A stretch of 64,000 bases of DNA from Gigantopelta aegis (GCF_016097555.1 NC_054707.1:43984415-44048414), one strand, 5' to 3'. Positions 46,491 to 58,557 are shown, numbered from the stretch's first letter. The notes: a model not told the origin generated them from the letters alone. A program made the numbers and translations.

Positions 46491-48276
46491 TGTGGAAAGT
46501 CGTTATAGCATTTTTTATATAACAATAAATTAAGCGCATTTTGTTTAATGTAAATATTTAGTCGTTAATTTTTTTATTATTGCCGTGGGTCACCAGAATG
46601 TGTTTTGTATGTAAATAATAGTCGTTAATTATATGACATGGGCGTACGACCCGAACCCCCCCCCCCCCCCTGAATCGCTTTTTTTATAATTTAATATATC
46701 TGACATGATATCTGACATTGTTATATTTACTCAACATAGAAATATATGCCCAATATCTCTGCAATCTATTTTGGAACCCCGCTTTTCAAAACTCAACATA
46801 GAAATATATGCCCATATCTCTGCAATCTATTTTGGAACCCCCCTTTTCAAAATCCTATATACGCCCATGTATGAAAAGGGCCTACATCACATGTAAGGAC
46901 GGTAATAAAGCATTTTGTACTGTATGTGTATTGTATTGTATTGTACTGATCATGCTGTGGGGTGGTGGTGCGGGCACTGGAGGGCACATACCGTATTCGT
47001 AAAAGCTGTCTATAAATTGTTCTTGTTATAATCAATTTTAGAACTGAGCACTTTTCCAAATCAGTTTGTATATATTTTAATAATCCATAGAAAACTTGTA
47101 CTTTATCTTGAAGTAGTTGAAGTACTAAAACATTATAGATTGCATCACGTGTTTTGCTTTGTCCAATCATGAAAGTCCGAATGTGATGCCACATTGAACC
47201 ACGAATGACCTTGAACTTCCTTGTTCACTCAATACCGGGAACTGATTACGGTGAATTCGAAATATGTCCCCCCCCGAAGTTGACGGCTTCCCGTTAGAAT
47301 AGACAGGTATTGTATTTAATTGTGTTATTTTTAAATGTTTATATATTGATTAAGTTATAGGCGGCTTGTATATTCAGTTTAGTTTAACTGACTAACGACA
47401 CGAAATACAAAACAGGAAACTGGGTTTGCTGTGACGACGGTAGAAACCACTATCATCGACATCAGCAAAGCCACATAGATGATAGATATTTCGGATGCTC
47501 AGCGAATCGAATTCACAAACGTAAAATATTTTGCATCACAATAAACCTGCATGATTTCGATAGAGTTTGCTGATTTGCTGTAATTGTCTTGGTTGCAATG
47601 CTATAACAATATAAACAATTTAAAAAAAATGTATCCTGACATGGGATTTTGGAATTGGCAGTTTGCTAGTTGGTGACCTATATGTATGATAGAGGATACG
47701 GCAGTTGTTCACGCCCAGATGAAATGAATGCAACTTGAATAGAAAAAAAAACCCCAACAACAACTTGTTTAAACTCTCATAATCAAAGTTAACTATACTA
47801 ATAAATAATCAAAGGTAGATGTCACAACATCAGTGTAAGAGTGAAAAAAAGGAAAGTTTCAAATTTACACAGTGGTATAATAATCATTTAAGAGGATGAC
47901 ACAACACATCACAGTTCCAGTGATTTATTCACAGATGGAAGAAAGAACCTGCAATATTCATTAATGACACATTTTAAGTTGATGTACTTTATTTTATTAT
48001 ATACATAGCAGTGAAATATATAGATCTACGGAAACCATAAAAGTCATATCCGGTGAAAAGTAATATTTTCAACTGTATTTTAGCTACAGTGAAAATATAG
48101 AAGTCGTATTTACTTTTTGTAAAAGTGCACGATTAAATTATCTCCCTTTGTCTTGGTTCTTCGTATTTAAATTTGATGATTACCAATGCATCTGATCGTA
48201 TTTGAAAAATAAAAAATGTATTTAAACAAACTGTACCTATAAAAAAGGGGATACGAAGTGCAATTACGATAAAATC
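46491..48276. other. flanking non-coding DNA within the duplication
   Basis: A 60-bp direct repeat ('ctcaacatagaaatatatgc') lies at 46731-46850 and a C-run at 46661. A promoter-like stretch with 'gtccaatcat' and a donor-like CAG|GTATTG occurs at about 47160-47310. No coding exon was found. Confidence 0.45.
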
Positions 48277-49278
48277 ACTCTTGTTTCACATCACAAACCA
48301 TACCAGTGGAACAATACGGGTTTACTTTTTCTGCTATGGGACTAACCATTCACTCTCTCGCTAACGGAGCTGACCTCACTAAACCGACCACTTGCGCATT
48401 ATCGCGTTTCCTTTTAAAACAGTACCCCGATAAAATGGTTATCCTTTTTACAGTAACTGCACTGTGGACGAAAAGTTCGTGCATTGGCTGATAATGCAGG
48501 TCTATCCTTACTTTGCCCACCAGGTGCATTCCTGGCCTGACTAGCTGACCAACTAGATGGACTCTCCCCGATAGTTACTTTCCCGGGAAAAACCTGGCTG
48601 AAATTTCTTCTTATCACCCTGTTGTAAAGAGCTACCCGGTACTGCCTGAGCTTTGTGTATTAACACGTAATCATCTGCCACTATGCCTGCCTCCTCTATC
48701 TTTTTTGACATCACGATCCTCTAAATGAATACGTAAGCTAACTGGTAATCCATTTTTAATGTCCTGTAAGATCAACAACTCCCGTAACTCGGTATATGAC
48801 TCTACCTGATGAGAAACAACCCATTTATCAAACATCCCTGCCTTCTTAGCCACAAACTCCACTATAAGACTGACCCCCTGCGTTTTTCTCAACTCGCTAT
48901 ACCCGTAAACGATAATCCTCAGGACGTAATTCATACGCCCTCAACACTGCCGTCTTAACTAGGTCGTACTGACTTGCTCGCTCATCACTCATTGAATTAT
49001 AAGCTACACTAGCCTTCCCCTTAAACTTAGACACGGCTAACAATGTCCACTTAGACTGCGGCCAATTTAGCTGCTTAGCGGCCCGTTCAAAAAGTTGGAA
49101 AAAACATATCTACCTCCTGGTCATCAAATACAGGCACTGATCTATAAGCCTCCGACATGTTAAACCCATTTCCGGCTTCTCGTCTGACTTCTTCAGTATT
49201 CAACTTTAACTCATGTTCCACTTTTAATTTTTCTAACTGGAATTCTCTATTCCTTTCTTCTTTCTCTCTATCCCTATC

Positions 49279-49344
<66 letters not shown>

Positions 49345-51209
49345 CTCTCTTCTCTCTCTCCCTCCCTTTCTCTATCTCTATCTCTCTCTTCTCTATCTAA
49401 TGCACGTTCTTCTCTTTCTCTCTCTTTCTCTTCTCTATCTCTCTCTTCTCTCTCTCTATCTAATGCACGTTCTTCTCTTTCTCTCTCTTTCTCTTCTCTT
49501 TCGTACTCAAGCTTTTTAAAAGCTAATTGTTGTTCCTCATTAATCTCTATCTCTGGAACAATCTCACTGTCTTCCATAACAGGCCTATCAGCAAAAACTT
49601 CCTGGATAATAATTGTCTTTATATCACCTAAGGTTTTAGCTGATGTTAAATCAATTTCTCGCTCACCCGCGATTTCAACTAACTCGGCCTTACGTGCTTG
49701 CTTAATCGCCTTACGTGCTCGCTTAATCTCCACTACACTGAGCGTAGGCCTATCCAGCAAATTCTTATCCATGTTTAGATATGACGCACTTATTATTAAT
49801 TAATTTTCTAGTGAACAACGTTGCTACTTCTAGTATTTTGTAAAAATAATTTATAAAGCCCCCATTTACAAACAATACTTTTTTTAAATACGCATGTCCC
49901 GTTTCAGATCCGGGACGAGCCCCCCAATTTTCTACTCCTGTCACGGGGATTCTATAATTCCCGTAACTGAATAAAACACGATTATCAAAATATCTATCCT
50001 AACTGTATATCTATTAGATCTCTCTGTAACAGGCTGTTAAACCCTAGTATGGCTCGTCTCTAGGTATGATCAGAGATACGATCTTATATAAGTATAATAT
50101 ATTATAGCACGTTAGTTCTCTAGAAAACACAAACAAAAACACAATACACTTTGGAATCTGTATTAATCTACGCTGACAAATGTACAGCCGTAGTAGTTAA
50201 TTAATAACAGCAATAATAACAACCCAGAACTGATCACTTAATTAGTAATCTCTAGGTGTCTAGTTACACAATATGCGAATCACTTCACCGTTACACCACA
50301 CCCACACGTGTGATAATTGAGAAACGCTTCCAGGAGAAGTTAATTAATAAAGGAATTACAACACCATTCCTAACTGGTTAATTTTTAATTAACCCTTACT
50401 ACTCGTTCAGTAACGTGTGATAATTTAGGAACGCTTCCAGGGGAAACTTAATTAATAAAGGAATTACAGCTCTATTCCTAACGGGTTAATTTTTAATTAA
50501 CCCTAACTACTCATTCAGTAACCTGTGACACAGAATTAATATTGGTACCTATCACAATAAAGACAATAACCTACAGTGTACCTAGGTCGTCTAGGATGAC
50601 TGGCTAAGCTTTATATTACCAAATACTCATATAATGTTAGAACAAAAAGTCTACGATTTACTTCGTCAGATGACCGAAGACACTGTCTAAAGAATATTGG
50701 TATAATACAGTATCAAAATATTTAAAGTCACATCATCAATCACATCAAGGTTATACACAGAGCAGAAATTATATTTACCAAAGTCCAAACGGACTAACGT
50801 TCCCTGGGTGCCGTCCTTTTCGTTCTCCTCGATATCTCTAAAAAACACTAGCTATTTATTATAAATCAGGATTTTGCCTGGGGGTACAAGGCGGTATCTC
50901 ACGTATCATCTCATATTCTACCTCTACTAGAGTCGGTATATTTCTCTCTGATCGTCAGTCTGGCTGTCGCCAACCGCGAGCAATCTCCTGGCCATAAACA
51001 GCACTGCCGGAGATATTACGTAACTACTAGCCACATGGCCTCCGCACCTGGCTGGGTGTGTATTAGGCGTACCGATCGAGGACCGTCGCGCAGAAGTATT
51101 ACGTAACAAGTTGCCCATCTGGGCTTAGGTGCAATGAAACTGCACACGGCCCTCTAACACAATTAAAATCGCCACAGGCGAAACAAATTTAAGAGCATGT
51201 ACCGTCACA
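48277..51209 (-). mobile_element. partial second copy of the LTR element (fossil, broken)
   Basis: It contains the 5' part of the element only: the LTR (49939-51209), the primer-site region, the gag N-terminal region with its GA-rich tract, and part of gag ending at the duplication junction. It is broken by several small changes and was made by the segmental duplication, not by a new insertion, because it shares its flank with unit 1. Confidence 0.9.
49939..51209 (-). repeat. LTR, duplicated copy
   Basis: Third LTR copy, with the same ends as the two others. It is followed by the same AT flank and minisatellite as the LTR at 45009, which shows it arose by duplication of the locus. Confidence 0.93.
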
Positions 51210-53219
51210 ATATATATATATATATGGCCTGCTGTTATGTGTGTGTCTGTATGTGTAGTGCGTGCTCGTACGTGTGTATACGTATGCGCGTACATACACA
51301 CATACGAGCGTACATACACACATACTCGCGTACATAAACACATACGCGCGTACATACACATACGCGCGTACATACACACATACCCGCGTACATACACAAA
51401 CACGTGTACATACACACACTATGTGGAAAGTCGTTATAGCATTTTTTATATAACTATAAATTATTTTATTTTGTTTAATGTAAATATTTAGTCGTTAATT
51501 TTTTTATTATTGCTGGGTCACCAGAATGTGTTTATATGTATAATAAATAATTATATGACATGGGCGTACGACCGAACCCCCCCCCCCCCCCCTGAAATCG
51601 CTTTTTTTATAATTTAATATATCTGACATTGATATCTGACATTGTTATATTTACTCAACATAGAAATATATGCCCAATATCTCTGCAATCTATTTTGGAA
51701 CCCCGCTTTTCAAAACTCAACATAGAAATATATGCCCAATATCTCTGCAATCTATTTTGGAACCCCCCTTTTCAAAATCCTATATACGCCCATGTATGAA
51801 AAGGGCCTACATCACATGTAAGGACGGTAATAAAGCATTTTGTACTGTATTGTATTGTATTGTATTGTACTGATCAGTGCTGTGGGGTGGTGGTGCGGGC
51901 ACTGGAGGGCACATACCGTATTCGTAAAAGCTGTCTATAAATTGTTCTTGTTATAATCAATTTTAGAACTGAGCACTTTTCCAAAATCAGTTTGTATATA
52001 TTTTAATAATCCAAATAAAACTGTACTTTATCTTGAAGTAGTTGAAGTACTAAAACATTATAGATTGCATCACGTGTTTTGCTTTGTCCAATCATGAAAG
52101 TCCCAATGTGATGCCACATTGAACCACGAATGACCTTGAACTTCCTTGTTCACTCAATACCGGGAACTGATTACGGTGAATTCGAAATATGTCCCCCCGA
52201 AGTTGACGGCTTCCCGTTAGAATAGACAGGTATTGTATTTAATTGTGTTATTTTTTAAATGTTTATATATTGATTAAGTTATAGGCGGCTTGTATATTCA
52301 GTTAGTTTAACTGACTAACGACACGAAATACAAACAGGAAACTGGGTTTGCTGTGACGACGGTAGAAACACTATCATCGACATCAGCAAAGCCACATAGA
52401 TGATAGATATTTCGGATGCTCAGCGAATCGAATTCACAAACGTAAAATATTTTGCATCACAATAAACCTGCATGATTTCGATAGAGTTATGATTTGCTGT
52501 AATTGTCTTTGGTTGCAATGCTATAACAATATAACAATTTAAAAAAAATGTATCCTGACATGGGATTTTGGAATTGGCAGTTTGCTAGTTGGTGACCTAT
52601 ATGTATGATAGAGGATACGGCAGTTGTTCACGCCCAGATGAAATGAATGCAACTTGAATAGAAAAAAAACCCCAACAACATTGTTTAAACTCTCATAATC
52701 AAAGTTAACTATACTAATAAATAATCAAAGGTAGACGTCACAACATCAGTGTAAGAGTGAAAAAAAGGAAAGTTTCAAATTTACACAGTGGTATAATAAT
52801 CATTTAAGAGGATGACACAACACATCACAGTTCCAGTGATTTATTCACAGATGGAAGAAAGAACCTGCAATATTCATTAATGACACATTTTAAGTTGATG
52901 TACTTTATTTTATTATATACATAGCAGTGAAATATATAGATCTACGGAAACCATAAAAGTCATATCCGGTGAAAAGTAATATTTTCACTGTATTTTAGCT
53001 ACAGTGAAAATATAGAAGTCGTATTTACTTTTTTGTAAAAGTGCACGATTAAATTATCTCCCTTTGTCTTGGTTCTTCGTATTTAAATTTGATGATTACC
53101 AATGCATCTGATCATATTTGAAAAATAAAAAATGTAATTTAAACAACTGTACCTATAAAAAGGGGATACGAAGTGCAATTACGATAAAATATATCAAACA
53201 AATTGAATACGAAGCTAAA

Positions 53220-53321
53220 TAATGATGACACAATGTAGTGTCATCGAGTTTAAGTGTAAGAATTTAACGGCGTTCGACTCGTTTTGTTTTTGTGGGAGTT
53301 TTTAGAGGATCGCTTTGTCAG
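53220..53321 (+). promoter_or_regulatory. candidate non-coding first exon and promoter of the downstream reductase gene
   Basis: After an inverted repeat 'atgacacaatgtagtgtcat', a CpG-containing stretch leads to a consensus donor GTCAG|GTATGT at 53321/53322. The reductase coding exon at 62565 begins with an acceptor and only four untranslated bases, so an upstream 5'UTR exon must exist. This is one candidate; linkage is inference. Confidence 0.2.
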
Positions 53322-54734
53322 GTATGTTTGCACCGCAGTATTGTTAAATAAATGTTAATAAAGATAAATTTTAATCAAATTTCTTTTTAAAAGTCTATGG
53401 TAAAGTAAATTTTCTGGCAACGTTCCATAGGAAGAAATATATCATGACGTTACGTGTTTTCGATAGGATAAGTGGAAAATATTACCAAAGAGCGAAAGAT
53501 ATTAGCATTTATAATAAACGTGTGTGAAAATAGTTTCACTCATTGCTTCGCATTTCGTGAAAATATGGTTTTCACACATCACTCGTTGACATAAAAATCG
53601 TATTGGAAAAACCCCATGAAATAGCCTCTATATATTCATAAGCACACCTTATCTTTGCTTACAGATTAGGTATACAGGGTGTGCACTTTGCGGTCGCCCG
53701 ATCGCCCATGGCGAGCTAAAAAAACGTTGGGCAAGTCAAAACCTTATCACGTGTTGCCCGCCTGGCGACTGAAAACTTCTGCATATTGTATTATGTATCA
53801 AAATGCAAATAACTAATGTTTGTAATTGATTGGAAAGGTTTTTTTTTCTTTATTGTTTTCAACTGGTTTCTTATTAGTATCTGCGGAACCAAACCCATAC
53901 AGGACATAATAGCGACCACTTCCCCAGTCTATCGAACAGTCTAAAACCATTTGAACGGCAAAAATTGCAAAATCCCAGTTATTTTGTAATAAAATAACAA
54001 TTGTTACATGAAGTTTATTTGCCATATTAAAATAATATTTGCCAGTTATTTTTATAATTCCCAAGTGGTGAATTTGGTGAGTGTCCGAGCTAGCCCTGTT
54101 TTAGCTCTACCAGTCAGCACACCCGGAACTAGAGAGTAATAAAAACAAACATATTCTATATGCTGACACTACTAACTATATATACCGGGTAGGCCAACAA
54201 CAAGAAACCAAAATAAATCAAGGGACGTAACTACAATTATCATGTACACAAAACACTAGAACTTTTCACTTTGCAATTTCACCTTAAATTCTCACCAATT
54301 ACTCAGGCTAAATTTATGTTGAGTTGAGAAAGATTTTACACTCAAACATTGTAACTAAAATACCTGTACCATTTGTGACACTCACAAATGTGGACATAAT
54401 ATATACACTTCAAAAAAAGTAGGGAAACTCTAATAAGAATTTACAATTGCCAAAATTGTAAGGTATATTAGCTGTGGGGAATGGTTATATGATAATACTG
54501 AATTAATTGAGCAAACATTACAACCGGTAGTTCAGTATTACAGTAGGTTTTATGACCACCAAAGATCTTGAAGGATGATTGGGGTCAGAAGTGAAATTTG
54601 AAAGTTGATGGGGTTTTTTTATCAGTAAATTGTGTCTTTGAGCAAAGGCAATATGTGGTGATGCTACAAAATACTTACAAACACAAAAATTCAACTGAAT
54701 TTAGTAATCTTGTATGAGACGTTTTTTTTTTTTG
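53322..54734. other. non-coding DNA
   Basis: A GC-richer patch at 53670-53770 ('cggtcgcccgatcgcccatg', 'gttgcccgcctggcgac') looks like a dispersed repeat. A minus-strand frame at 53813-54064 has no recognised domain. Confidence 0.4.
53519..53579. repeat. short foldback repeat
   Basis: 'gtgtgtgaaaatagtttcac' is answered by 'gtgaaaatatggttttcaca'. The arms are about 20 bp and imperfect. Confidence 0.5.
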
Positions 54735-54907
54735 CTTTTGTTTAACATTTGGTAGTTTAACATATAGTCTTAGAGAGGAAACCCGCTACATTTTTCCATT
54801 AGGCCAAAAAAATAAAATAGGTGTGTTTCCGGTTGCATCCCCCCCAAAAATTAGGGTAGGTAGGTATTTTTTATTATTTTTTTTTTTTGGTTTTAAAAAT
54901 TGAATAC

Positions 54908-54967
<60 letters not shown>

Positions 54968-55610
54968 TATTATTATTATTTATTATCATTATTGTTATTG
55001 TTGTTGTCGTTATTGTAGTAGTAGTAGTAGTAGTAGTATTGGTATGCACTGGTTGTGTATTTCCTTAAATTAATGGGACATTTGTATTAATTTCGTTGTT
55101 CTTAATTTAAATACTTTATGCAAACATTTGAGATGCATTAATAATAAGACCTGTTGATTTAAGTGAAGACGAGAATTAAGCTGAATTGATACGATTATAT
55201 TTAATCGAAATAACCTGTACCAAGGCTATGTTCGTACATTCGGTTACTTCCGTGACCGACCAAGCTGTTCGGTGGAAGCTAATCAGGGGAAGTTACAAAA
55301 GCTTTTCCATAATTTCTCGATGTTTTTCGAAGGGAATTACATGTGCAAAATGTATTGTATAATAGTACGTTAACAATGTGCAAGGAAGGAAATACTCTTG
55401 TTTGGTGATGTTGTCCTCTTTTATTTTTACTTCTTTTTTTTTTCTTTTTTTTTCTTATTATTATTTTTTTTTTCTTTTTTTTTCAGTTTAAGAGAAAGAA
55501 AAAATTAGGGTTGGGGGGGGGGTAAAACTAGGGACGGTCGGTCGACCGGAAACACACCTATTTTTTTTTTTTGGCCTTAGTAGCAAGGGATGTTTTATAT
55601 TGAAGAGCTC
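54735..55610 (-). repeat. SINE family B fragment split by a MITE
   Basis: 'agtcttagagaggaaacccg' and 'ctacatttttccatta' end at 54801, and the SINE resumes at 55577 with 'ttagtagcaaggga'. Removing 54802-55576 and one TTA restores the usual SINE text. Confidence 0.8.
54802..55576. mobile_element. PIF/Harbinger-type MITE
   Basis: The inverted ends start GGCC, followed by an A-rich run and 'taggtgtgtttccggt' on both sides (54802 onward, and the complement ending at 55576). The host SINE shows a 3-bp TTA duplication (54799-54801 and 55577-55579). A GGCC-type end with a TTA target is the PIF/Harbinger (Tourist) signature. The 775-bp interior holds AAT and TAG microsatellites and T-rich DNA, without a gene. 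Confidence 0.82.
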
Positions 55611-55740
55611 TTGTTTTTAAAGCATCATGAAATAGCACTCAGATGAGTTATCAAATTAAAGACATACAATTGGCTACTTCTGTCAGATGAACCGGTTGCC
55701 ACAGCCATACCTTACAATGAAATAAGCATTATTAAAATGG

Positions 55741-55800
55741 ATTACTCTGTTATATACACACACACACACACGTATGTATGTTGATGTAAATTTAATTTAA
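55741..55800. repeat. (CA)n microsatellite
   Basis: Short 'acacac' run at about 55754-55772 with flanking 'tatg' repeats. Confidence 0.7.
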
Positions 55801-55964
55801 AATAATGTGTGGTAAGTAACCATAGAATCAGTTTGGTTTTGGTTGTTGGAGAATAGCCAAAAACTGTAACCATGGAGGTAGAAAAAATGCATTAATGTTA
55901 GCCCCGCAAATTATGAAAACGAGTCCTTTTACTCATGCAAGTTTAAAAGTGCCATTAATAAATC

Positions 55965-56005
55965 ACTGTGCTCTAGTGGTGTCCGTAAACTAAACAAACT
56001 TTAAC
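55965..56005 (+). repeat. SINE family B tail fragment
   Basis: 'attaataaatcactgtgctc', then 'tagtggtgtc' and 'aaacaaacttta' is the 3' tail of a family-B SINE in plus orientation. Confidence 0.65.
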
Positions 56006-56275
56006 TTTTTATTAAAGTGCCATTAGTTGACTTTGCACCAAATATATATATTCAATGTGTGACTGTGAGCCTCTGAAAATGCTTTCACAACATACTGTGC
56101 AAGGAAATTTTGTTTTCAGAAATTTTATCAGTGACATTTCTAATTAAAAATTGATTAGCAACTGCTGTTTAATATTTTAAAATTGTGTAGTGATCTCTGA
56201 AACGTGTGTAGCGAATTGCGATGCGATACTGAACAAAATGTTGCCTGATGTGTGCAGTACACTTCCAGTGAAACA

Positions 56276-57220
56276 GATCCTGGACCCCGTTCCACAAAGC
56301 GATCTTGGCACTAAAATCACCTTAAGTGTGTTATAACTACCTTGTGCACTTACGATCGTCTAATAGGGCTCGAAATAGGATGCAACATATGGCCTGCTGT
56401 TATTTTCTATAAAAAGGCCAAACGAAATATGTCCTGCTAAGACCCAATATGTCTTGCTAAGAAGATCCAATATGTCCTGCTAAGAAGACCCAATATGTCC
56501 TGCTAAGACCCAATATGTCCTGCTAAGACACACTATGTCCTGCTAAGACCCAATCTGTCCTGCTAAGACCCAATATGTCCCTGTCCTGCTAAGACCCAAT
56601 CTGGCCTGCTAAGACACAATCTGGCCTGCTAAGACACAAAGTGGCCTGCTAAGACACAAAGTGGCCTGCTAAGACACAATGTGGCCTGCTATGACACAAT
56701 GTGGCCTGCTAAGACACAATATGTCCTGCTAAGACACAAAGTGGCCCGCTAAGACACAATGTGGCCTGCTAAGACATAATGTGTCATTGCTAAGACACAA
56801 TATGGCCTGCTAAGACACAATATGGCCTGCTGTTATGTTTTATAAACAGGCCAAACGAATTATGGCCTGCTAAGACACAATATGGCCTGCTAAGACACAA
56901 TATGGCCTGCTGGAAGTGAGAAAGCACCAGGGTGAGGAGAGGTTTTGGGACAGTGTGTGCAAACTTAGGACCTCTGAGATGTAATTTAGAGCATTATGCA
57001 ATTAAAATATATTCCAGAATCACAAACTAAATAGCAGATGAGATAATTGTACAAACATCTGTCTCTTGAAAAATGACATTCGATTTTTTGCTGTTTTCAG
57101 CAGGTGAATTTTTATTATTCCTGCTAGGTCTGAAAAATGGACTGCTATTGGCTTTTCGCAGGCTGCTATTTTGAGCTTTGTCTTAGTGCTAAGATCACTT
57201 CATGAACAGGGTCCTGGACC
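56276..57220. mobile_element. inverted-repeat element containing a minisatellite
   Basis: The left end 'tcctggaccccgttccacaa', then 'agcgatcttggcactaa', is answered at the right by 'ttagtgctaagatcact' and 'tcatgaacagggtcctgga'. Inside, a second pair ('gggctcgaaatag' near 56367 and 'ctattttgagctt' near 57168) suggests nested ends. No gene lies inside; the centre is the array at 56384-56912. Confidence 0.65.
56384..56912. repeat. 20-bp minisatellite ('tgtcctgctaagacacaata')
   Basis: About 25 copies of a 20-bp unit. Left copies read 'tgtcctgctaagacccaata'; most right copies read 'tggcctgctaagacacaat', so variants are sorted along the array. Two copies carry a 'ggcctgctgttat' variant followed by 'tataaa(c/a)aggcc'. 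Confidence 0.93.
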
Positions 57221-57251
57221 CTTCCTGCACATCGTCAACAGTGAAAAATGG

Positions 57252-57832
57252 ATACAGTTTGTTTTGTTTAACAACACCACTAGAACACATTGACTTATTA
57301 ATCATCGACTACTGGAAAAAAGAAAGAAAGAAATGTTTTATTTAACGATGCACTCAACACATTTTATTTACGGTTATATGGCATCAGACATATGGTTACG
57401 GACCACACGGATTTTGAGAGGAAACCCGCTGTCGCCACTACATGGGCTACTCTTTCCGATTAGCAGCAAGGGATCTTTTATTTGCACTTTCCACAGGCAG
57501 GATAGCACAAACCATGGCCTTTGTTGAACCAGTTATGGATCACTGGTCGGTGCAAGTGGTTTACACCTACCTATTGAGCCTTGCGGAACACTCACTTGGA
57601 TCTGAACCCAGTACCTACCAGCCTGTAGACCAATGGCCTAACCACTACGCCACCGAGGCCGGTCGACTACTGGATGTCAAACATATGGTCATTTTGACAC
57701 AGTCATAGAATTGAAACCCGCTACATTTTTCCATTAGTCGCAAGGGATCTTTTATATGCATCATCCCACAAATAGGATAGCACATACCACAGCCTTTGAT
57801 ATACCAGTGGTGGTGCACTGGCTATAGCAAAT
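57252..57832 (-). repeat. SINE family B, interrupted by a family-A SINE
   Basis: The family-B tail ('tgtttaacaacaccactaga') stops at 57315 in 'atcgactactgg' and resumes at 57663 with 'tcgactactggatgtcaaac'. It continues to 'gtggtgcactggcta'. The family-A copy is therefore the younger insertion. Confidence 0.88.
57316..57662 (-). repeat. SINE family A, copy 4, nested
   Basis: Complete tail and head in the same orientation as the other three copies, lacking a short internal block. An 11-bp target duplication 'tcgactactgg' lies at 57305-57315 and 57663-57673. Confidence 0.92.
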
Positions 57833-58100
57833 GGACATTAAATAAAAGTCTTGGGTGATTTTAATAAACAGGATATATATATATATATGTGCCAGTAAAC
57901 CTAGCTTAATGTATTTTTTATTACCATAATTCCATTAACACTAACATCTCGATAGATTATGAATGTGGTTGCAACACCTGTGACAAGTTTTAATAGTGTG
58001 GACCTGTACTGTGATTGTATAGTACATATTGTACTTACACGTATATGTATATGGCTGACAATATACGTGCACCAGTCTTTTACCCATTGGCTGTTTGTAA

Positions 58101-58557
58101 TACCGTATATCTTCGCCTATAAGTCAAGTTTTTTTTTTCCCATCAAAATATTATTTTATAACTTAGAGGGTCGACTTATAAGGGGTTCAGAAAATCACAC
58201 TTTTCTTTTGCATTTTTGGGAAGGTATTACCAGTTTTTATTGTTGAATTATCCCAGTGTTTATACATGTACTTCAGGACATGTTTATTCCCCTTTGATGC
58301 CACATTAACTAATGAGATTTGATTGAAAATGGAATACTGCGATGTACAAAGCCAAAGTTTTAAAAAGAATGTTTATTTGTTCAAATATATACCAGCCATT
58401 TATGATTCTCATTTGCTGAAAGAAATAATTTTAAATGTATTGGTAATTTTTTATGAGTCGACTTATAAACAGGTCAATAAAAAATAATATTTTAAAGGCT
58501 TGAAATTAGGGGGGCGACTTATAGGCAGGGTCGACTTATAAGTGAAGATATACGGTA
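58101..58557. mobile_element. mariner-type MITE with CCGTATATC ends
   Basis: 'taccgtatatcttcgcctat' at the left is answered by 'agtgaagatatacggta' at the right; TA at each edge fits a TA target. The motif 'gtcgacttata' recurs three more times inside. The element is 457 bp without a gene. Confidence 0.75.

Larger units (their letters stand above)
43373..48276. repeat. large tandem duplication, unit 1 (~4.9 kb)
   Basis: This segment starts inside the gag frame, includes the gag N-terminal region, an LTR and about 2 kb of flank, and reappears head-to-tail at 48277-53190. At the junction near 48275 the flank sequence 'acgataaaat' passes directly to 'actcttgtttcacatcac' from gag. Confidence 0.95.
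48277..53190. repeat. large tandem duplication, unit 2 (~4.9 kb)
   Basis: It repeats 43373-48276 in the same orientation with scattered small differences, many in homopolymer runs. It ends at 53190, where 'acgataaaat' continues into unique 'atatcaaacaaattg'. Confidence 0.95.

Noticed and set aside
46194-46540. Frames rich in VYVRAY and HTYARTY
   Set aside because: They translate the 20-bp minisatellite and recur identically in the duplicated unit near 51125-51490.
53813-54064. Minus-strand 83-residue frame
   Set aside because: No recognisable domain, no splice context, AT-rich composition.
54786-55049. Thr/Tyr-repeat frame
   Set aside because: It is a translation of AAT and TAG microsatellites inside the Harbinger MITE.
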